A stretch of 64,000 nucleotides of DNA from Bacteroidota bacterium (GTDB lineage: Bacteria > Bacteroidota > Bacteroidia > Chitinophagales > BACL12). Below the pieces are notes generated by a model. That model saw nothing but the letters and a program-made list of their open reading frames with translations, was not told the DNA's origin and made no database searches. Made by a program: the position numbers and the translations under genes. This document shows, piece after piece, positions 40,886 through 51,197 of the stretch. How positions within the stretch are numbered: position 1 is the first letter of the stretch; each line of letters opens with the position of its first letter. The stretch lies in assembly GCA_016706865.1 (NCBI GenBank), contig JADJIS010000002.1, positions 62,001 to 126,000 of the forward strand, read 5' to 3'.

Positions 40886-43207
40886 TCAGTTCACCATAAG
40901 TATCTTTGCAACAAAAGTCTCCGAACCATCTTCATTGGAAGAATACACTAAATAAACTCCGGTTTGTGCTCTATCGCCACCATAACCTTTTCCATCCCAA
41001 ATTGCTTGTCCGCCGAGAGCAGTTGTTTCGAATATCATTCTGCCGGCAACATCCGTAATTTTTATTTCGGCATTTTCGGTTAGTCCATTTATCGCAATTA
41101 ACCCCGTGTATTCCGGACGAACAGGATTTGGAAATACATTTACTTTATCAATTTCTTCTACACCATCAGTAGCGGTATATCGGAAGGAAATAATTCCATT
41201 TGCAGTTCCAAAATAAACATCTCCGGTTACATCATCTATTTCAATATTAATTACAGCATTAGAAATCAATGGGGAATTATCCGTATTGAAATATAATAAT
41301 TGCTGCGTTCCATCTTCACTGATCAAAAATGCACCGCTATTTGTTCCTACCCATTTTCTGTTTGCTCCGTCAACTGCAATTGTATTTACAATATCGTTGC
41401 GCAATAACTGCTCATAAAATCCACCCAAACTCACCAAAGGTTGTGTTGCATCTCCAGCCGTTGAGCCGGAAAATACTTCCGATGGATTATAAAAAATAGT
41501 TATTCCTTCTGTTGTACCCACCCACACTTCTCCTTGTTTATCAACTGCGAGACAATTAACAAAACTAGTATGCAAATTGCCATTTCCGGCACCGGCACCT
41601 AATACTTTTATAAGATCATCACTATCATCATCTAATGTTAGATTCTCATTGTAAACTAAAATCCCATTTCCACGTGGTAATTGGATCCACTTGGTATTAA
41701 ATTCATCAATTTGAATTTGTGCAACCTGATTGTTGACATCAACTGGCATTTCCGGATTAATATATTTCCATGTTCCATCTGTTCTTTTTACCACCAATGG
41801 ATTTATTGCTCCAAAATTGGAGATCCATAAATTACCCGAAGCATCTAATGCTAATCCGGAAACACGATAATTAGGAGGGTCGCCCGGAGTACCGAAAAGA
41901 TATCCCTGTTCATAAATTTTTATTGTGTTTGCTACTTTATTGTATTCCAATAATCCACCACCATAGGAGCCAAAATATACAATGTTTCTAAATGGATCTG
42001 GTTCTACAGTTATAAAATCGAGTGTGGTATCTAATTCCGTAAAAATGTAATTATTAACTGCCGCCCAATATCCATACTCGTCGTATTGAAAAAATCCATC
42101 GCGATTATATTGGTAGATCCAGGTAGCATCTGTTTCGCCCGGCGCAACATATAAAGTGCCATTAAAACTTGCCATATCCTGAACTCTGCTCGATGCAGGT
42201 CCATTCGGTTCGTAATAGGAATAATTATTATCCTTATATTTCACAAGTCCCCGATAACTGTCCGCTATCCAAAGAACACCTTCTTTATCGAGATCTGATT
42301 GAGAGATATAAGACAATTGTGTCGACGATTTAACTTCCGTAACTTCTCCATCTATATCTATCATTAAAACTCTGCAACTATCTGCCGGTTCATCAATTCC
42401 TGAAATTTGAGTGATCAACAATTTATTATTTGTACTTTTTAATTGTTTTGTTTTCCATCCCGCATCAAAAAAGAATTGTTCCCAAATTGTTCCATCATAT
42501 TTGTAAATGGTATCGGCAACCATGGCATATAATACCTCTTCGAAATTTGTTATATATTTAACATCCCCTTTAGGTAATCCGTCAAATCCACTTAAACTAT
42601 CCCACTTCGAAAAATCCTGTAAGTTAGGTTCATCCAGATCACCGCGAAATAATCCGGAAACAGTTGCTGCATAAATAGCATGATTATAAACCGTGGATTG
42701 ATTTACTCTCATATTAGCACCGGTGGTATCCGTAAAAAAATAAGTTGCCGGACTCTCGCGTTTTTCAAGATCAAAAAGCACGATCCCGAAACCACAACTT
42801 AAAATTGCGGTGTCTCCTAAAAAATAAGAATGATAGATATTTTTATCGCCATTAATATTACCCGATTTGATAAAAGGAAAATTGTAGATCTCATTTCCGA
42901 ATAAAAAATCGATATTGCTGTTGGTATAAACGATAACCAGTATGTCGCCATTCTTATCGTAATGGATTCCCCGGATCCCAACTTCAGAAAATCCCGCAGC
43001 AGTGCTCAACCGCTCGTAACTATTATCTGATTTAACATAGCTGAACACCGAAATTGAATTTGCACAATACACCTTTTCATCAGCATCTACCACCGATAAT
43101 ACACCATTATAAGGCAGATGTGATTTCCATTGACCTATAGGTACATTTTGACTAAATGAGGAATTTATACCAATAATCACAGAGAGAACAAGAAAAATTG
43201 ACTTCAT
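40886..43207 (-). CDS. porZ: PorZ-like type IX secretion propeller protein
   Basis: 773 residues from the ATG at 43207, which begins a good signal peptide ending SSFSQ; an upstream in-frame start at 43321 would add 38 non-signal residues. The start NVPIGQWKSHLPYNGVLSVV and two consecutive beta-propellers (two-component-regulator-propeller repeats such as GEVWVGTTEGITIFYN and RKWVGTNSGAFLISED) match PorZ. The end is a T9SS sorting-type domain (VNVFPNPVRPEYTGLIAI). PorZ works at the cell surface, delivering anionic LPS to the sortase PorU. Proximity to recO agrees with the usual gene order. Confidence 0.82.
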   Translation of the reverse strand: MKSIFLVLSVIIGINSSFSQNVPIGQWKSHLPYNGVLSVVDADEKVYCANSISVFSYVKSDNSYERLSTAAGFSEVGIRGIHYDKNGDILVIVYTNSNIDFLFGNEIYNFPFIKSGNINGDKNIYHSYFLGDTAILSCGFGIVLFDLEKRESPATYFFTDTTGANMRVNQSTVYNHAIYAATVSGLFRGDLDEPNLQDFSKWDSLSGFDGLPKGDVKYITNFEEVLYAMVADTIYKYDGTIWEQFFFDAGWKTKQLKSTNNKLLITQISGIDEPADSCRVLMIDIDGEVTEVKSSTQLSYISQSDLDKEGVLWIADSYRGLVKYKDNNYSYYEPNGPASSRVQDMASFNGTLYVAPGETDATWIYQYNRDGFFQYDEYGYWAAVNNYIFTELDTTLDFITVEPDPFRNIVYFGSYGGGLLEYNKVANTIKIYEQGYLFGTPGDPPNYRVSGLALDASGNLWISNFGAINPLVVKRTDGTWKYINPEMPVDVNNQVAQIQIDEFNTKWIQLPRGNGILVYNENLTLDDDSDDLIKVLGAGAGNGNLHTSFVNCLAVDKQGEVWVGTTEGITIFYNPSEVFSGSTAGDATQPLVSLGGFYEQLLRNDIVNTIAVDGANRKWVGTNSGAFLISEDGTQQLLYFNTDNSPLISNAVINIEIDDVTGDVYFGTANGIISFRYTATDGVEEIDKVNVFPNPVRPEYTGLIAINGLTENAEIKITDVAGRMIFETTALGGQAIWDGKGYGGDRAQTGVYLVYSSNEDGSETFVAKILMVN

Positions 43208-43308
43208 AATACAACTGCAAATTTCAGAAATAGCGCTGCTATAACGCAGGAAATGCCAAAATATTTCGACTTGAGATGCTCGCAGTGAAAGCAGGGTCTT
43301 AATTTTAG

Positions 43309-43316
43309 TATCTTTG
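43309..43316 (+). promoter_or_regulatory. -7 promoter element (TATCTTTG)
   Basis: An exact TAnnTTTG match, 12 bases before the ATG at 43329. It rules out the TTG at 43314 as start. Confidence 0.6.
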
Positions 43317-43328
43317 CCCACCTTTTTT

Positions 43329-45860
43329 ATGATTTGGAGAGCGCTAGGAAGGATAATTTTGCGGAATCGCTGGGCATTTCTTGCCGGATGGGCAGTTATT
43401 ACTGCTTTTATGACCTACGAGACCACTAAGGTGAAACTTAGCTACGAGTTTTATAAAACGGTTCCCGAAGATAACAGTGCATATAAGGATTACGAGGATT
43501 TTAAGGCAATTTTTGGTGAAGAGGGCAATGTTTTGTTCCTCGGAGTGCAAACTGAACAATTTTTCGAACTCGAATTCTTCAATAAATGGTGTGCTCTGGA
43601 AAAGGAGATCAAAAACACTCCTGATATAGAAAGCACTCTATCAGTACCAAGCTCTTACAATCTAATAAAAAATACGGCGGAGCGAAAATTTGATATCCAT
43701 CCACTTGTTGTCGAACAACCAAAAACACAAGCAGAACTGGATAGTTTAAAGGAAGAGTTTTTGAGTCTGCCATTTTATAAGGACCGCATTTACAGCTCCG
43801 ATTCCAACACTTTTGTTATGTTGATCGCCATTGATCGCGCTGTTTTGGATTCACCACGACGCATCTCCCTAATAAATGAATTAAAGGAAAAAACGGAGGC
43901 TTTTGGGGCAGAATTTAATGTAGATATCAAATATTCTGGATTACCTTACATAAGATATTACCAACTATCCACCATCACGCGTGAGGTAAGATTGTTTTTA
44001 TTGCTGGCCATTTTCATCACTATAGTTGTATTATATATTTTATTCAGAAGTTGGGATGCCGTGGTTTTTCCATTGCTCATAATCGGAAGCGGAGTGGTGA
44101 TCTCCATAGGATTTATGGCTTTACTGGGTTATGAATTTACTGTTCTTACCAGTTTGATACCGAGTTTATTAATTGTAATGGGTATTCCGAATTGCGTTTA
44201 CCTGTTAAATAAATATCATCACGAAGTGCGCCGCAATGGCAACAAGATAAAAGCACTTAGTATAATGGTGGAGAAATTGGGTTTTGCCACCTTCATCACC
44301 AACATGACCAAAGCAGTGGGTTTTGCAGTGTTTTGTTTTACTAATGTGAGAATTTTAGAGGAATTCGGTTTAATTGCGACCATTGGAGTATTAGCCACCT
44401 TTATTATTTCTCTGATCGGAATTCCGATCGTTTACAGTTTTCTTCCCAAACCAAAAACCAAACAAACCGATTATCTCGAAAGCAAACAATTAAAATTTGT
44501 ATTGCATAAACTGGAATTATGGACCTCCGGCCATCGCAAACAAATATTTGTAGTAGCCATTATTATTATTATAATTTCCATTTTCGGAGCATCGCGTTTA
44601 AAATCTCGCGGTTTTATTTTAGATGAAGTAAAACACGATACAGAAGTATATCAGGATATGAAATTTTTTGAAGGCGTTTTTAAAGGTGTAATGCCTTTTG
44701 AAATAATGGTCTCCAAAAAACAAAATATCACTTTTGTTCAGGATACCATTGTGAACGAACAAATAGATATAATTGAAAGCGACACCACAATTTTATATGA
44801 TACCGTTATTGTAAAACGACCGGATACATCCAGCACCAATGTATTGGGAATGGCTTCACTGCAAAAAATTTCACAGTTACAAGATACACTCAGCAAATAT
44901 CCGCAACTATCTTCTTCACTTTCCATTTTGGATGGGATGAAATTTGCGCGTCAGGCTTATTATAATGGTAATGAAAGATATTATTCACTACCCGATTTTA
45001 ATACGCTTACTTCCAATGATATGAAGGTGAAAGATTACCTTGAAAACTCCGGACAAAAGGGGGTTTTGGAAAATCGTTTTGTTGATTCGAAAGGAGAGAT
45101 CGCCAGAATTAGTGTACAGGTTGCCGACATCGGAAGTGACAGTATGCCAAAATTAATGGCAGATCTTCAACCTAAAATTGATGCCATTTTTGATAAGGAA
45201 AATTACGATGTTAAAATTACAGGAACAAGTGTGGTTGCCTTATCCGGATATAAATATTTAATTGATGGATTATTCGAAAGTTTATTGCTTGCACTCATCG
45301 TTATTTCCATCATTTTATTATATCAGTTCCGCAGTTTACGTATGTTGGCAATATCATTTTTACCGAATTTAATTCCGCTCTTTATTACGGGTGCAATTAT
45401 GGGTTTTATGAATATTGCAATTAAACCTTCCACGGTTTTAATTTTTAGTATTGCATATGGAATGTGTGTGGATTTCACCTGTTATTTTGTTGCAAAATAC
45501 AAACACGATCTTATTCGCAACAGTTTTAATATTCCGCAAACAGTAATGAGCAGTTTGCAGGAAGCTGGTGTGAGTATGATCTATACTTCACTGATATTAT
45601 TCTGCGGATTTTTCATTTTCGTATTCAGCAAATTCGGAGGAACAGCTAATATGGGAATCCTCGTCTCTATCACTTTATTAGTTGCATTATTTAATAATTT
45701 ACTTCTATTACCTGCATTAATATTACTCTTCGAAAAAGGATTAAATAAATCAAACAAAAAAATGCGCGCCCGCCAGGAAGTTCGCTCTTCCCGTCCATTC
45801 ACCGATCTTATCAGCGAGAATGATAAAGATTCGTTGAAACATCATGAGAAGGAGGAGTGA
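43329..45860 (+). CDS. RND/MMPL-family membrane exporter
   Basis: 843 residues from the ATG at 43329. Two homologous halves, each with a membrane segment, a large extracytoplasmic loop and a five-helix block: helices at about 15-32 and 215-375 (LFLLLAIFITIVVLYILF, GSGVVISIGFMALLGY), and 405-425 and 640-800 (LLLALIVISIILLYQF). It is in the hydrophobe/lipid-exporter-like (MMPL) branch of the RND superfamily, without an accompanying membrane-fusion protein. The likely cargo is a lipid or hopanoid; inference. The C-terminal 30 residues are charged and cytoplasmic. Confidence 0.85.
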   Translation: MIWRALGRIILRNRWAFLAGWAVITAFMTYETTKVKLSYEFYKTVPEDNSAYKDYEDFKAIFGEEGNVLFLGVQTEQFFELEFFNKWCALEKEIKNTPDIESTLSVPSSYNLIKNTAERKFDIHPLVVEQPKTQAELDSLKEEFLSLPFYKDRIYSSDSNTFVMLIAIDRAVLDSPRRISLINELKEKTEAFGAEFNVDIKYSGLPYIRYYQLSTITREVRLFLLLAIFITIVVLYILFRSWDAVVFPLLIIGSGVVISIGFMALLGYEFTVLTSLIPSLLIVMGIPNCVYLLNKYHHEVRRNGNKIKALSIMVEKLGFATFITNMTKAVGFAVFCFTNVRILEEFGLIATIGVLATFIISLIGIPIVYSFLPKPKTKQTDYLESKQLKFVLHKLELWTSGHRKQIFVVAIIIIIISIFGASRLKSRGFILDEVKHDTEVYQDMKFFEGVFKGVMPFEIMVSKKQNITFVQDTIVNEQIDIIESDTTILYDTVIVKRPDTSSTNVLGMASLQKISQLQDTLSKYPQLSSSLSILDGMKFARQAYYNGNERYYSLPDFNTLTSNDMKVKDYLENSGQKGVLENRFVDSKGEIARISVQVADIGSDSMPKLMADLQPKIDAIFDKENYDVKITGTSVVALSGYKYLIDGLFESLLLALIVISIILLYQFRSLRMLAISFLPNLIPLFITGAIMGFMNIAIKPSTVLIFSIAYGMCVDFTCYFVAKYKHDLIRNSFNIPQTVMSSLQEAGVSMIYTSLILFCGFFIFVFSKFGGTANMGILVSITLLVALFNNLLLLPALILLFEKGLNKSNKKMRARQEVRSSRPFTDLISENDKDSLKHHEKEE

Positions 45861-46169
45861 GGAGTAGTTAGCAGTAGGCAGTGGCAGTGGGCAGTTTGTA
45901 TCATTGTGAGATTTTCGTCTCGAGTTAAACTTTTAATTTACTAAAGTGGCGGGAAGGCAGGTTGTATCTGAAGATTTTCCTTCGAAATAAACCTTGATAA
46001 CCCTTTGGGTGAGTAGTGAGTAGGGAGTGGTGAGGTCGACGGCCAATTGATTATCCTCCCTAGGAAACAATTTCAACAAGTCAAAGTCCAGTCTAGTGCT
46101 TACCCGATGTTTTCCTACTAGTAAACCCTTTCAACGCTTGCAAACCCTGCCAACCTTTTCAACCCCCGT
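45861..46169. other. Intergenic stretch with an inverted long-range repeat
   Basis: No gene is present. About 45970-46115 is the reverse complement of a segment repeated near 63490-63650, including GTGAGTAGTGAGTAG-type text and the flanking GATTATCCTCC block. The rest is short GCAGT-type words. Confidence 0.75.
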
Positions 46170-47834
46170 TCAAAACTGAAAATAAATAAACGGCTGCATT
46201 TCTGAGCTTACCAGTTGATAAATAATAAAAACGATCAAAACTGTTGTGAAGATCATTTTGGGGTACGATAAATTGGAGAACCAATTCCTGTAATTTATTT
46301 TAATGGATTCGGGAATCCAGTGGATGATATATCCAAGTAAAATAACGAGTAATACGAACCAATAACCGCTGATTATTTTAAAAAATAATTCTCCGCCGAA
46401 ATGATAACTGATCCGGTCAAAAATTACACCTACAGTTTCTAAACTGTCGCTTCTGAACCAGATACGCGTGAAACTTATAAAAACCAAAGTGAGAAATATG
46501 GCAAATGCGCGATAGGCAATTGTGTTATTACTTTTGAAAGGACTTATTCGTTCCCATCCTTTATGCACCATCAATCCCAGGCCGTTTAATCCTCCCCAGA
46601 TAATGAACATCCAACTGCTACCATGCCACAATCCTCCTAATAACATCGTTACCAGAATATTGATATTCGTATTTACGCTGTGTTTAAATTTTGGGAAGAA
46701 TCGCGCAAGAATTAAAAGTAAAATTGCCGTTCCGATTAATAAATATATCAACCATATTTTTCCTGTTAACAACACAAGAAAAAAACACAAGATCAAAATG
46801 GAAATATAACTTCCAATAGTCCCTTTACGGTTTCCTCCTAAAGGAATATATAAATATTCTTTCAACCAACTTGACAAAGAAATATGCCATCGACGCCAAA
46901 AGTCACTTGTACTTGTAGCCTTATAGGGAGAATTAAAATTCGTTTTTAATCTGAAACCAAGTAATAAAGCAATACCTATCGCAATATCCGTATAACCCGA
47001 AAAATCAGCATATATCTGCAGAGAATAACCAAATATTCCCAAAACAACTTCCACACCCGAATAAAAACCAGGATTTTCGAAAATACGATCCACATAATTT
47101 ATCCCTATATAATCTGCCATGAATTTTTTTGCCAATCCGTTTAATATCCAGAATAAGGCAAGTCCGAATTCTGTTTTTAATAATTTATAGGGTTGATAGA
47201 TCTGATATAAAAAATCATGCGCCTTTACTATAGGCCCCGCAACCAAATGCGGAAAAAAACAAACAAAAAAACCGTAGTCGAGTATGTTTTTTACGGGTGT
47301 GATTTTCCCCCGGTACATGTCGATAGTATATGACAGCGATTGAAATGTAAAAAAGGAAATTCCGATCGGAAGTATTAATTTATCTACTGAAAATTCTGTA
47401 CCGAACCAGGTATTTGTGAAATGCGAAAAATGATTAAAGAAAGTGATATCCGTACCCGTAAATTGATTTATACTTTCCGTAAAAAAATATGCGTATTTAA
47501 AGTAACATAATAAGGTAATATTGAGAATAACACTTATGGTTAGAAATATTCTTTTCTGAATATCCGACCTGCTCTTATAAATTAAATGGCCCCAAATAAA
47601 ATCACTTATTATAGTGAATATTAATAAGATGAGAAAAATTCCACTGGTCTTATAATAAAAGAAGAAACTTACTGCAAGTAAAAAAACAGTGCGAAGTGCT
47701 TGCTTTTTATACAAAAAAGAATAGAGAGCCAATGCAACGGCAAAAAATCCCCAAAAAAACAGTTGCGTAAATATTAAAGGATGTTCAGGGTCGTAGGAAA
47801 AAATGTTTTGTATTTGTTCAAAAAAGGTGCTCAA
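46170..47834 (-). CDS. MBOAT-family O-acyltransferase (AlgI-like)
   Basis: 554 residues with about 12 membrane segments. The MBOAT catalytic His is in LLGGLWHGSSWMFIIWGGLNG near 395, and the other conserved segment FWRRWHISLSSWLKEYLYIPLGG is near 305-327. AlgI-type proteins pass acetyl groups across the membrane to periplasmic SGNH/AlgJ-X-type partners. The two upstream genes of the same operon encode SGNH-type proteins, which fits a glycan O-acetylation apparatus. It is 13 bases downstream of the second SGNH gene. Confidence 0.93.
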   Translation of the reverse strand: MSTFFEQIQNIFSYDPEHPLIFTQLFFWGFFAVALALYSFLYKKQALRTVFLLAVSFFFYYKTSGIFLILLIFTIISDFIWGHLIYKSRSDIQKRIFLTISVILNITLLCYFKYAYFFTESINQFTGTDITFFNHFSHFTNTWFGTEFSVDKLILPIGISFFTFQSLSYTIDMYRGKITPVKNILDYGFFVCFFPHLVAGPIVKAHDFLYQIYQPYKLLKTEFGLALFWILNGLAKKFMADYIGINYVDRIFENPGFYSGVEVVLGIFGYSLQIYADFSGYTDIAIGIALLLGFRLKTNFNSPYKATSTSDFWRRWHISLSSWLKEYLYIPLGGNRKGTIGSYISILILCFFLVLLTGKIWLIYLLIGTAILLLILARFFPKFKHSVNTNINILVTMLLGGLWHGSSWMFIIWGGLNGLGLMVHKGWERISPFKSNNTIAYRAFAIFLTLVFISFTRIWFRSDSLETVGVIFDRISYHFGGELFFKIISGYWFVLLVILLGYIIHWIPESIKINYRNWFSNLSYPKMIFTTVLIVFIIYQLVSSEMQPFIYFQF

Positions 47835-47847
47835 GTGATGGTTGTGT

Positions 47848-49062
47848 TTATTTTAGGGTGACTGAATTCGCATTATAACTTTTTGAAATTGCCTCAAACA
47901 TCAAACTCCCAATAAGTTTATATCCTTCCGTATTAAAATGAATTTTATCTGCCGATGCGAGACCATTTTGATACCAGGTATAAATACTGCGCAACCCTCC
48001 CATAACGGTGAACATATCCCATAACGCAGCATTGTGTTTTTCCATCAATTGATAAATAGCAGCATTGGTTGCCAGGCTCCTGCTGTTGGAAGTTTTTCTT
48101 TTGATATAATTATCGCTGATGGTAGTAAATAAAATTGCACAATCGGGAGAAACGTTTTTTACAATGAAAACCAGCGAATCATATCTTCTAATAAAATCTT
48201 CTGCATTAAAATCAAGGTCTTGCGCATCGTTCACCCCAATGGAAAAAATAAAAAGATCGGGTTTCAACGAATTTAATTCTTTGCTGAATTCAGCACAATT
48301 AATATACGATTTTGTACTTGCTCCATTAACACCCATCGATGCAAAATAAAAACCCGGTTCTTCATTTTCAATGCTGAATCCGCGTAAAATAAAATCTCTT
48401 TGGTTGTTATCCGTTTTATGCAATTTGAAATTAACCGAATCAACCGGAACTGCAAATTCAAATAAGGTATAACCAAATTCCTGCACTTCTAAACGTTTTA
48501 CCGGAACAGGAAATCCATCACCGATATTAAATGTAAAACTCGGATTAAAATTGTGGTATACTCTTATGGAGGTAAAGGTTTGTATATGATTGTTTGTCTT
48601 AAGTTGCATTCCAAAACTTGCATCTACATCATTATTTACGGCCACAATTCCCGCCATACCTAAAGGAGCGCATAATTCACTGGGTACACATCTGCAGCGC
48701 GTCCAGGTACCGCTGCTTAACGACCTGTAAAAAGGTGGTCCATTTGTATTCGCTATCCTAAATGGAAATGCAAAAGCTCCACCTCCTCTAAACTTTCCCA
48801 AAGCCTGAAAACTATCCGCTAATACCTCCGTCCATTGCCCTGCCTGAATATGGGAACCCCCGTAATGTGCAATGGTAACTTTTTTTAATGTTCCGTTTTT
48901 TAATCCATCAATTTTTTTATAAAAAGCGATAAAATCAGAACTGTCTGTAGCGTGTATAATTTTATTGGAATCGTACTGAATGAACGGATATTTTTTTTGA
49001 GAAAATAACTGCTGTGCACAAAATTGAAAAACTATAAAAAAAACTAAATTTATTTTATTCAT
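47848..49062 (-). CDS. SGNH/GDSL-type hydrolase or acetyltransferase, secreted
   Basis: 404 residues. Signal peptide at about 1-21 (QQLFSQ). SGNH blocks: block I HYGGSHIQAGQW (Ser in GGSH) near 66, block III IFSIGVNDAQDLDF near 278 and block V DKIHFNTEGYKLIG near 376. Block I is unusual, with GGS instead of GDS. Together with the MBOAT protein it probably acetylates an exported polysaccharide in the periplasm. Its start overlaps the end of the upstream gene (ATGA). Confidence 0.85.
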   Translation of the reverse strand: MNKINLVFFIVFQFCAQQLFSQKKYPFIQYDSNKIIHATDSSDFIAFYKKIDGLKNGTLKKVTIAHYGGSHIQAGQWTEVLADSFQALGKFRGGGAFAFPFRIANTNGPPFYRSLSSGTWTRCRCVPSELCAPLGMAGIVAVNNDVDASFGMQLKTNNHIQTFTSIRVYHNFNPSFTFNIGDGFPVPVKRLEVQEFGYTLFEFAVPVDSVNFKLHKTDNNQRDFILRGFSIENEEPGFYFASMGVNGASTKSYINCAEFSKELNSLKPDLFIFSIGVNDAQDLDFNAEDFIRRYDSLVFIVKNVSPDCAILFTTISDNYIKRKTSNSRSLATNAAIYQLMEKHNAALWDMFTVMGGLRSIYTWYQNGLASADKIHFNTEGYKLIGSLMFEAISKSYNANSVTLK

Positions 49063-50519
49063 TCGTAGGTTGCCGTTTGTAAATAATTATTATAATCACT
49101 CAATAAAGCCTGATAAAGTAACACTGCAATTTTGCGAGATCCGGAGGGACTAAAATGTATATAATCTTTTGCAGCTATTCCAGCTTCCACCCAACTCACC
49201 ATAGAGTTTTTTCCTCCCATACATGCATACATGTCGAAAAAAGCAGAATTAGTATCAAAGGCCACTTGTTTTAATTGATCTCGCACCGTTTCGAGCATGG
49301 GATGAGTTACATATTTTGTTCCTTCTTTAACACTCATGTCCGCCGGACCAATAATTAAAATACTTGCATCGGGTGCAATTTTTTTTAGAGAATTAACCTG
49401 CGCTTTAAAAGCATTGGTATACCAAGTGCAATCCTGTTCATCTTCCAGTCCCGGTAAAGCATTTCCTCCAAATTGAAGAATGATGAGTTTTACATGCATG
49501 TTATCGTAAAACTGTTTGAGATGCGTTAAATTCATTCGGTTATAAAAAAGTCCTAAGCTTCCACGCAAACCGAAATTATCTATCATAACTCCCCCATTTC
49601 CCTCTAGAGAAAATCCATAAATATCCGGACTATCTTTTCCCCTGAATTTAAATTCAAATTCTCCCGGACCCGCATTGAGAGGATATTGTTGAATGTGATA
49701 ATACCCTCCTTTTGCAAGAGTATCCGTTTGTTTTAATTCGCCGTTCTCATAAAATTCAACAATAGTATTATCTCTCCCTCCGGCATAATGCATTTTAACT
49801 TTATTGTATCCCAATAAATTTTCTCCGGCCGTTTTTATTGTTTTAACTTTTAACCAAGCCGATTGTTCGGCATGTATGGAATCATTTTCCGGCCAATAAT
49901 TCCGGAACCTGCAAAATCCCGCAGCAGGTCCAAAATTCGAATGAGATACACGTTTATCCTTAACATTAAAAATATTATATCTATCCCAATTTTCACTCCA
50001 GGTATTGGTAATTCCTACACTTTCAGCAACCGGCATTGGGGAAATAAATCCTGTTCCTTTTCCGCCAAATTGAAATTGCAGTTTTAATCGTAAATATCCT
50101 GTAATTCTATCGCCCTCAATTTGTGAATCGCCATAATGCAATATTCGAATACCTTCATCTGAATTTTTCACACCATGAAGCGCCGCAAAAAATTTATCAA
50201 GTGCATTTTTACCTTCCGGAGCATATTGAATTGACGATAGTAATTTTACAGTAGTGTCCAGTTCAACCTTATCTGCGTTAATTTTATTCAACCGGATGGA
50301 ATCTGCCTTTAATTCGTCCTCCGTTTTTATTGCCGTGATAGCAGAAATATCCGTTTTTTCCTCGTCGCCATTAAATATCGAACTGAGCGTTGGAAATGAA
50401 ATGTAAAATTTTTCTGTTACCCGAATCCCATTTTCAGGAAAAACAGCACTTATCATTGCCAATATTAGCAGACAAGAACCTAAAAAAATTAAAATCTTTA
50501 CCGGAGTGAATTCACGCAT
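49059..50519 (-). CDS. SGNH/GDSL-type hydrolase or acetyltransferase, membrane-anchored
   Basis: 486 residues. A single N-terminal membrane segment (about 8-24, ILIFLGSCLLILAMIS) anchors it. SGNH blocks: ILHYGDSQIEGDRITGYLR (block I, canonical GDS) near 126, LIILQFGGNALPG near 347 (Asn of block III) and KDYIHFSPSGSRK near 456 (block V with His). It is first in a three-gene operon with a second SGNH protein and an MBOAT O-acyltransferase; the tandem may be paralogues with donor and acceptor roles, like AlgJ and AlgX. Confidence 0.87.
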   Translation of the reverse strand: MREFTPVKILIFLGSCLLILAMISAVFPENGIRVTEKFYISFPTLSSIFNGDEEKTDISAITAIKTEDELKADSIRLNKINADKVELDTTVKLLSSIQYAPEGKNALDKFFAALHGVKNSDEGIRILHYGDSQIEGDRITGYLRLKLQFQFGGKGTGFISPMPVAESVGITNTWSENWDRYNIFNVKDKRVSHSNFGPAAGFCRFRNYWPENDSIHAEQSAWLKVKTIKTAGENLLGYNKVKMHYAGGRDNTIVEFYENGELKQTDTLAKGGYYHIQQYPLNAGPGEFEFKFRGKDSPDIYGFSLEGNGGVMIDNFGLRGSLGLFYNRMNLTHLKQFYDNMHVKLIILQFGGNALPGLEDEQDCTWYTNAFKAQVNSLKKIAPDASILIIGPADMSVKEGTKYVTHPMLETVRDQLKQVAFDTNSAFFDMYACMGGKNSMVSWVEAGIAAKDYIHFSPSGSRKIAVLLYQALLSDYNNYLQTATYE

Positions 50520-50726
50520 GCCTAAGAAAGGGTAAAACTAAGAAACGTGGGGTTGGATTAATAAGTATAATTTATAATAATATTTAGGGGGGAGTTGGCA
50601 TTTTATATCATCGATACCTTTTGTTTCGGTTTGAAAATATAACTTAAATGCGAACGATAGCGAAAGCTTTCCTTTGGGGTTGGTAGGCCTGTGGCAGGGG
50701 TGGTTGGTGTGGCGGTTACCACTAGC

Positions 50727-50793
50727 GAGACCTTCGCTGGGAGCGAAAGCCTCGCTGGAAAATATTGAGGCTTTCGCTCCCAGCGAAGGTCTC
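50727..50793. repeat. Perfect 27-bp inverted repeat
   Basis: The arms 50727-50753 and 50767-50793 are perfect reverse complements (starting GAGACCTTCGCTGGGAGCGA), with a 13-base loop. The arm sequence is a longer version of the GAGGCTCTCGCTC/GAGCGAGGGTCTC hairpin found at 13254, 16337 and 63415. Confidence 0.9.
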
Positions 50794-51189
50794 AATAATG
50801 GTATATGAAAAAATAAAACCCTCATTGCATCGAGATCTTCCAAACGTTTACCGCAGTGAGATCTTCTTATATTACCGATAGCGAAGGTCTCAATAATGGT
50901 ATATTAAAAAATAAAACCCCCATTGCATCGAGATCTTTAGCGATTAAATTTAAAAATCAAATAACAAATATATCTATTAGTTTAACAAATAAGTGAACCC
51001 TAAATATCCAACATTTCTGAAATATAGATTAACTGCAGAAATACCACACTAACATCTCCGCTCGGCTTTCTAACTCTTCCATGCTCCTTCGCCGCAAACT
51101 CTTCCCCTACCTGTCTCTCAGTCAATTTTCTGCCTTTCAACTTCTAAGAATGCGCTATTTTTTTGTTGGTCTACGCTTTTTTGCGGAAA

Positions 51190-51197
51190 TACTTTTG
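51190..51197 (+). promoter_or_regulatory. -7 promoter element (TACTTTTG)
   Basis: An exact TAnnTTTG match, 30 bases before the ATG at 51228. A TTTG at 51162 could be the -33 box, but the spacing (24) is long. Confidence 0.6.

Noticed and set aside
40642..40955. Three overlapping 85-88-codon plus-strand ORFs
   Set aside because: They arise from the G/C-rich tract and the TATGTCC repeats, which are open in several frames at once.
50538..50843. 101-codon minus-strand ORF between the SGNH gene and the S74 gene
   Set aside because: Its centre is the perfect 27-bp inverted repeat; no homologous family or promoter.
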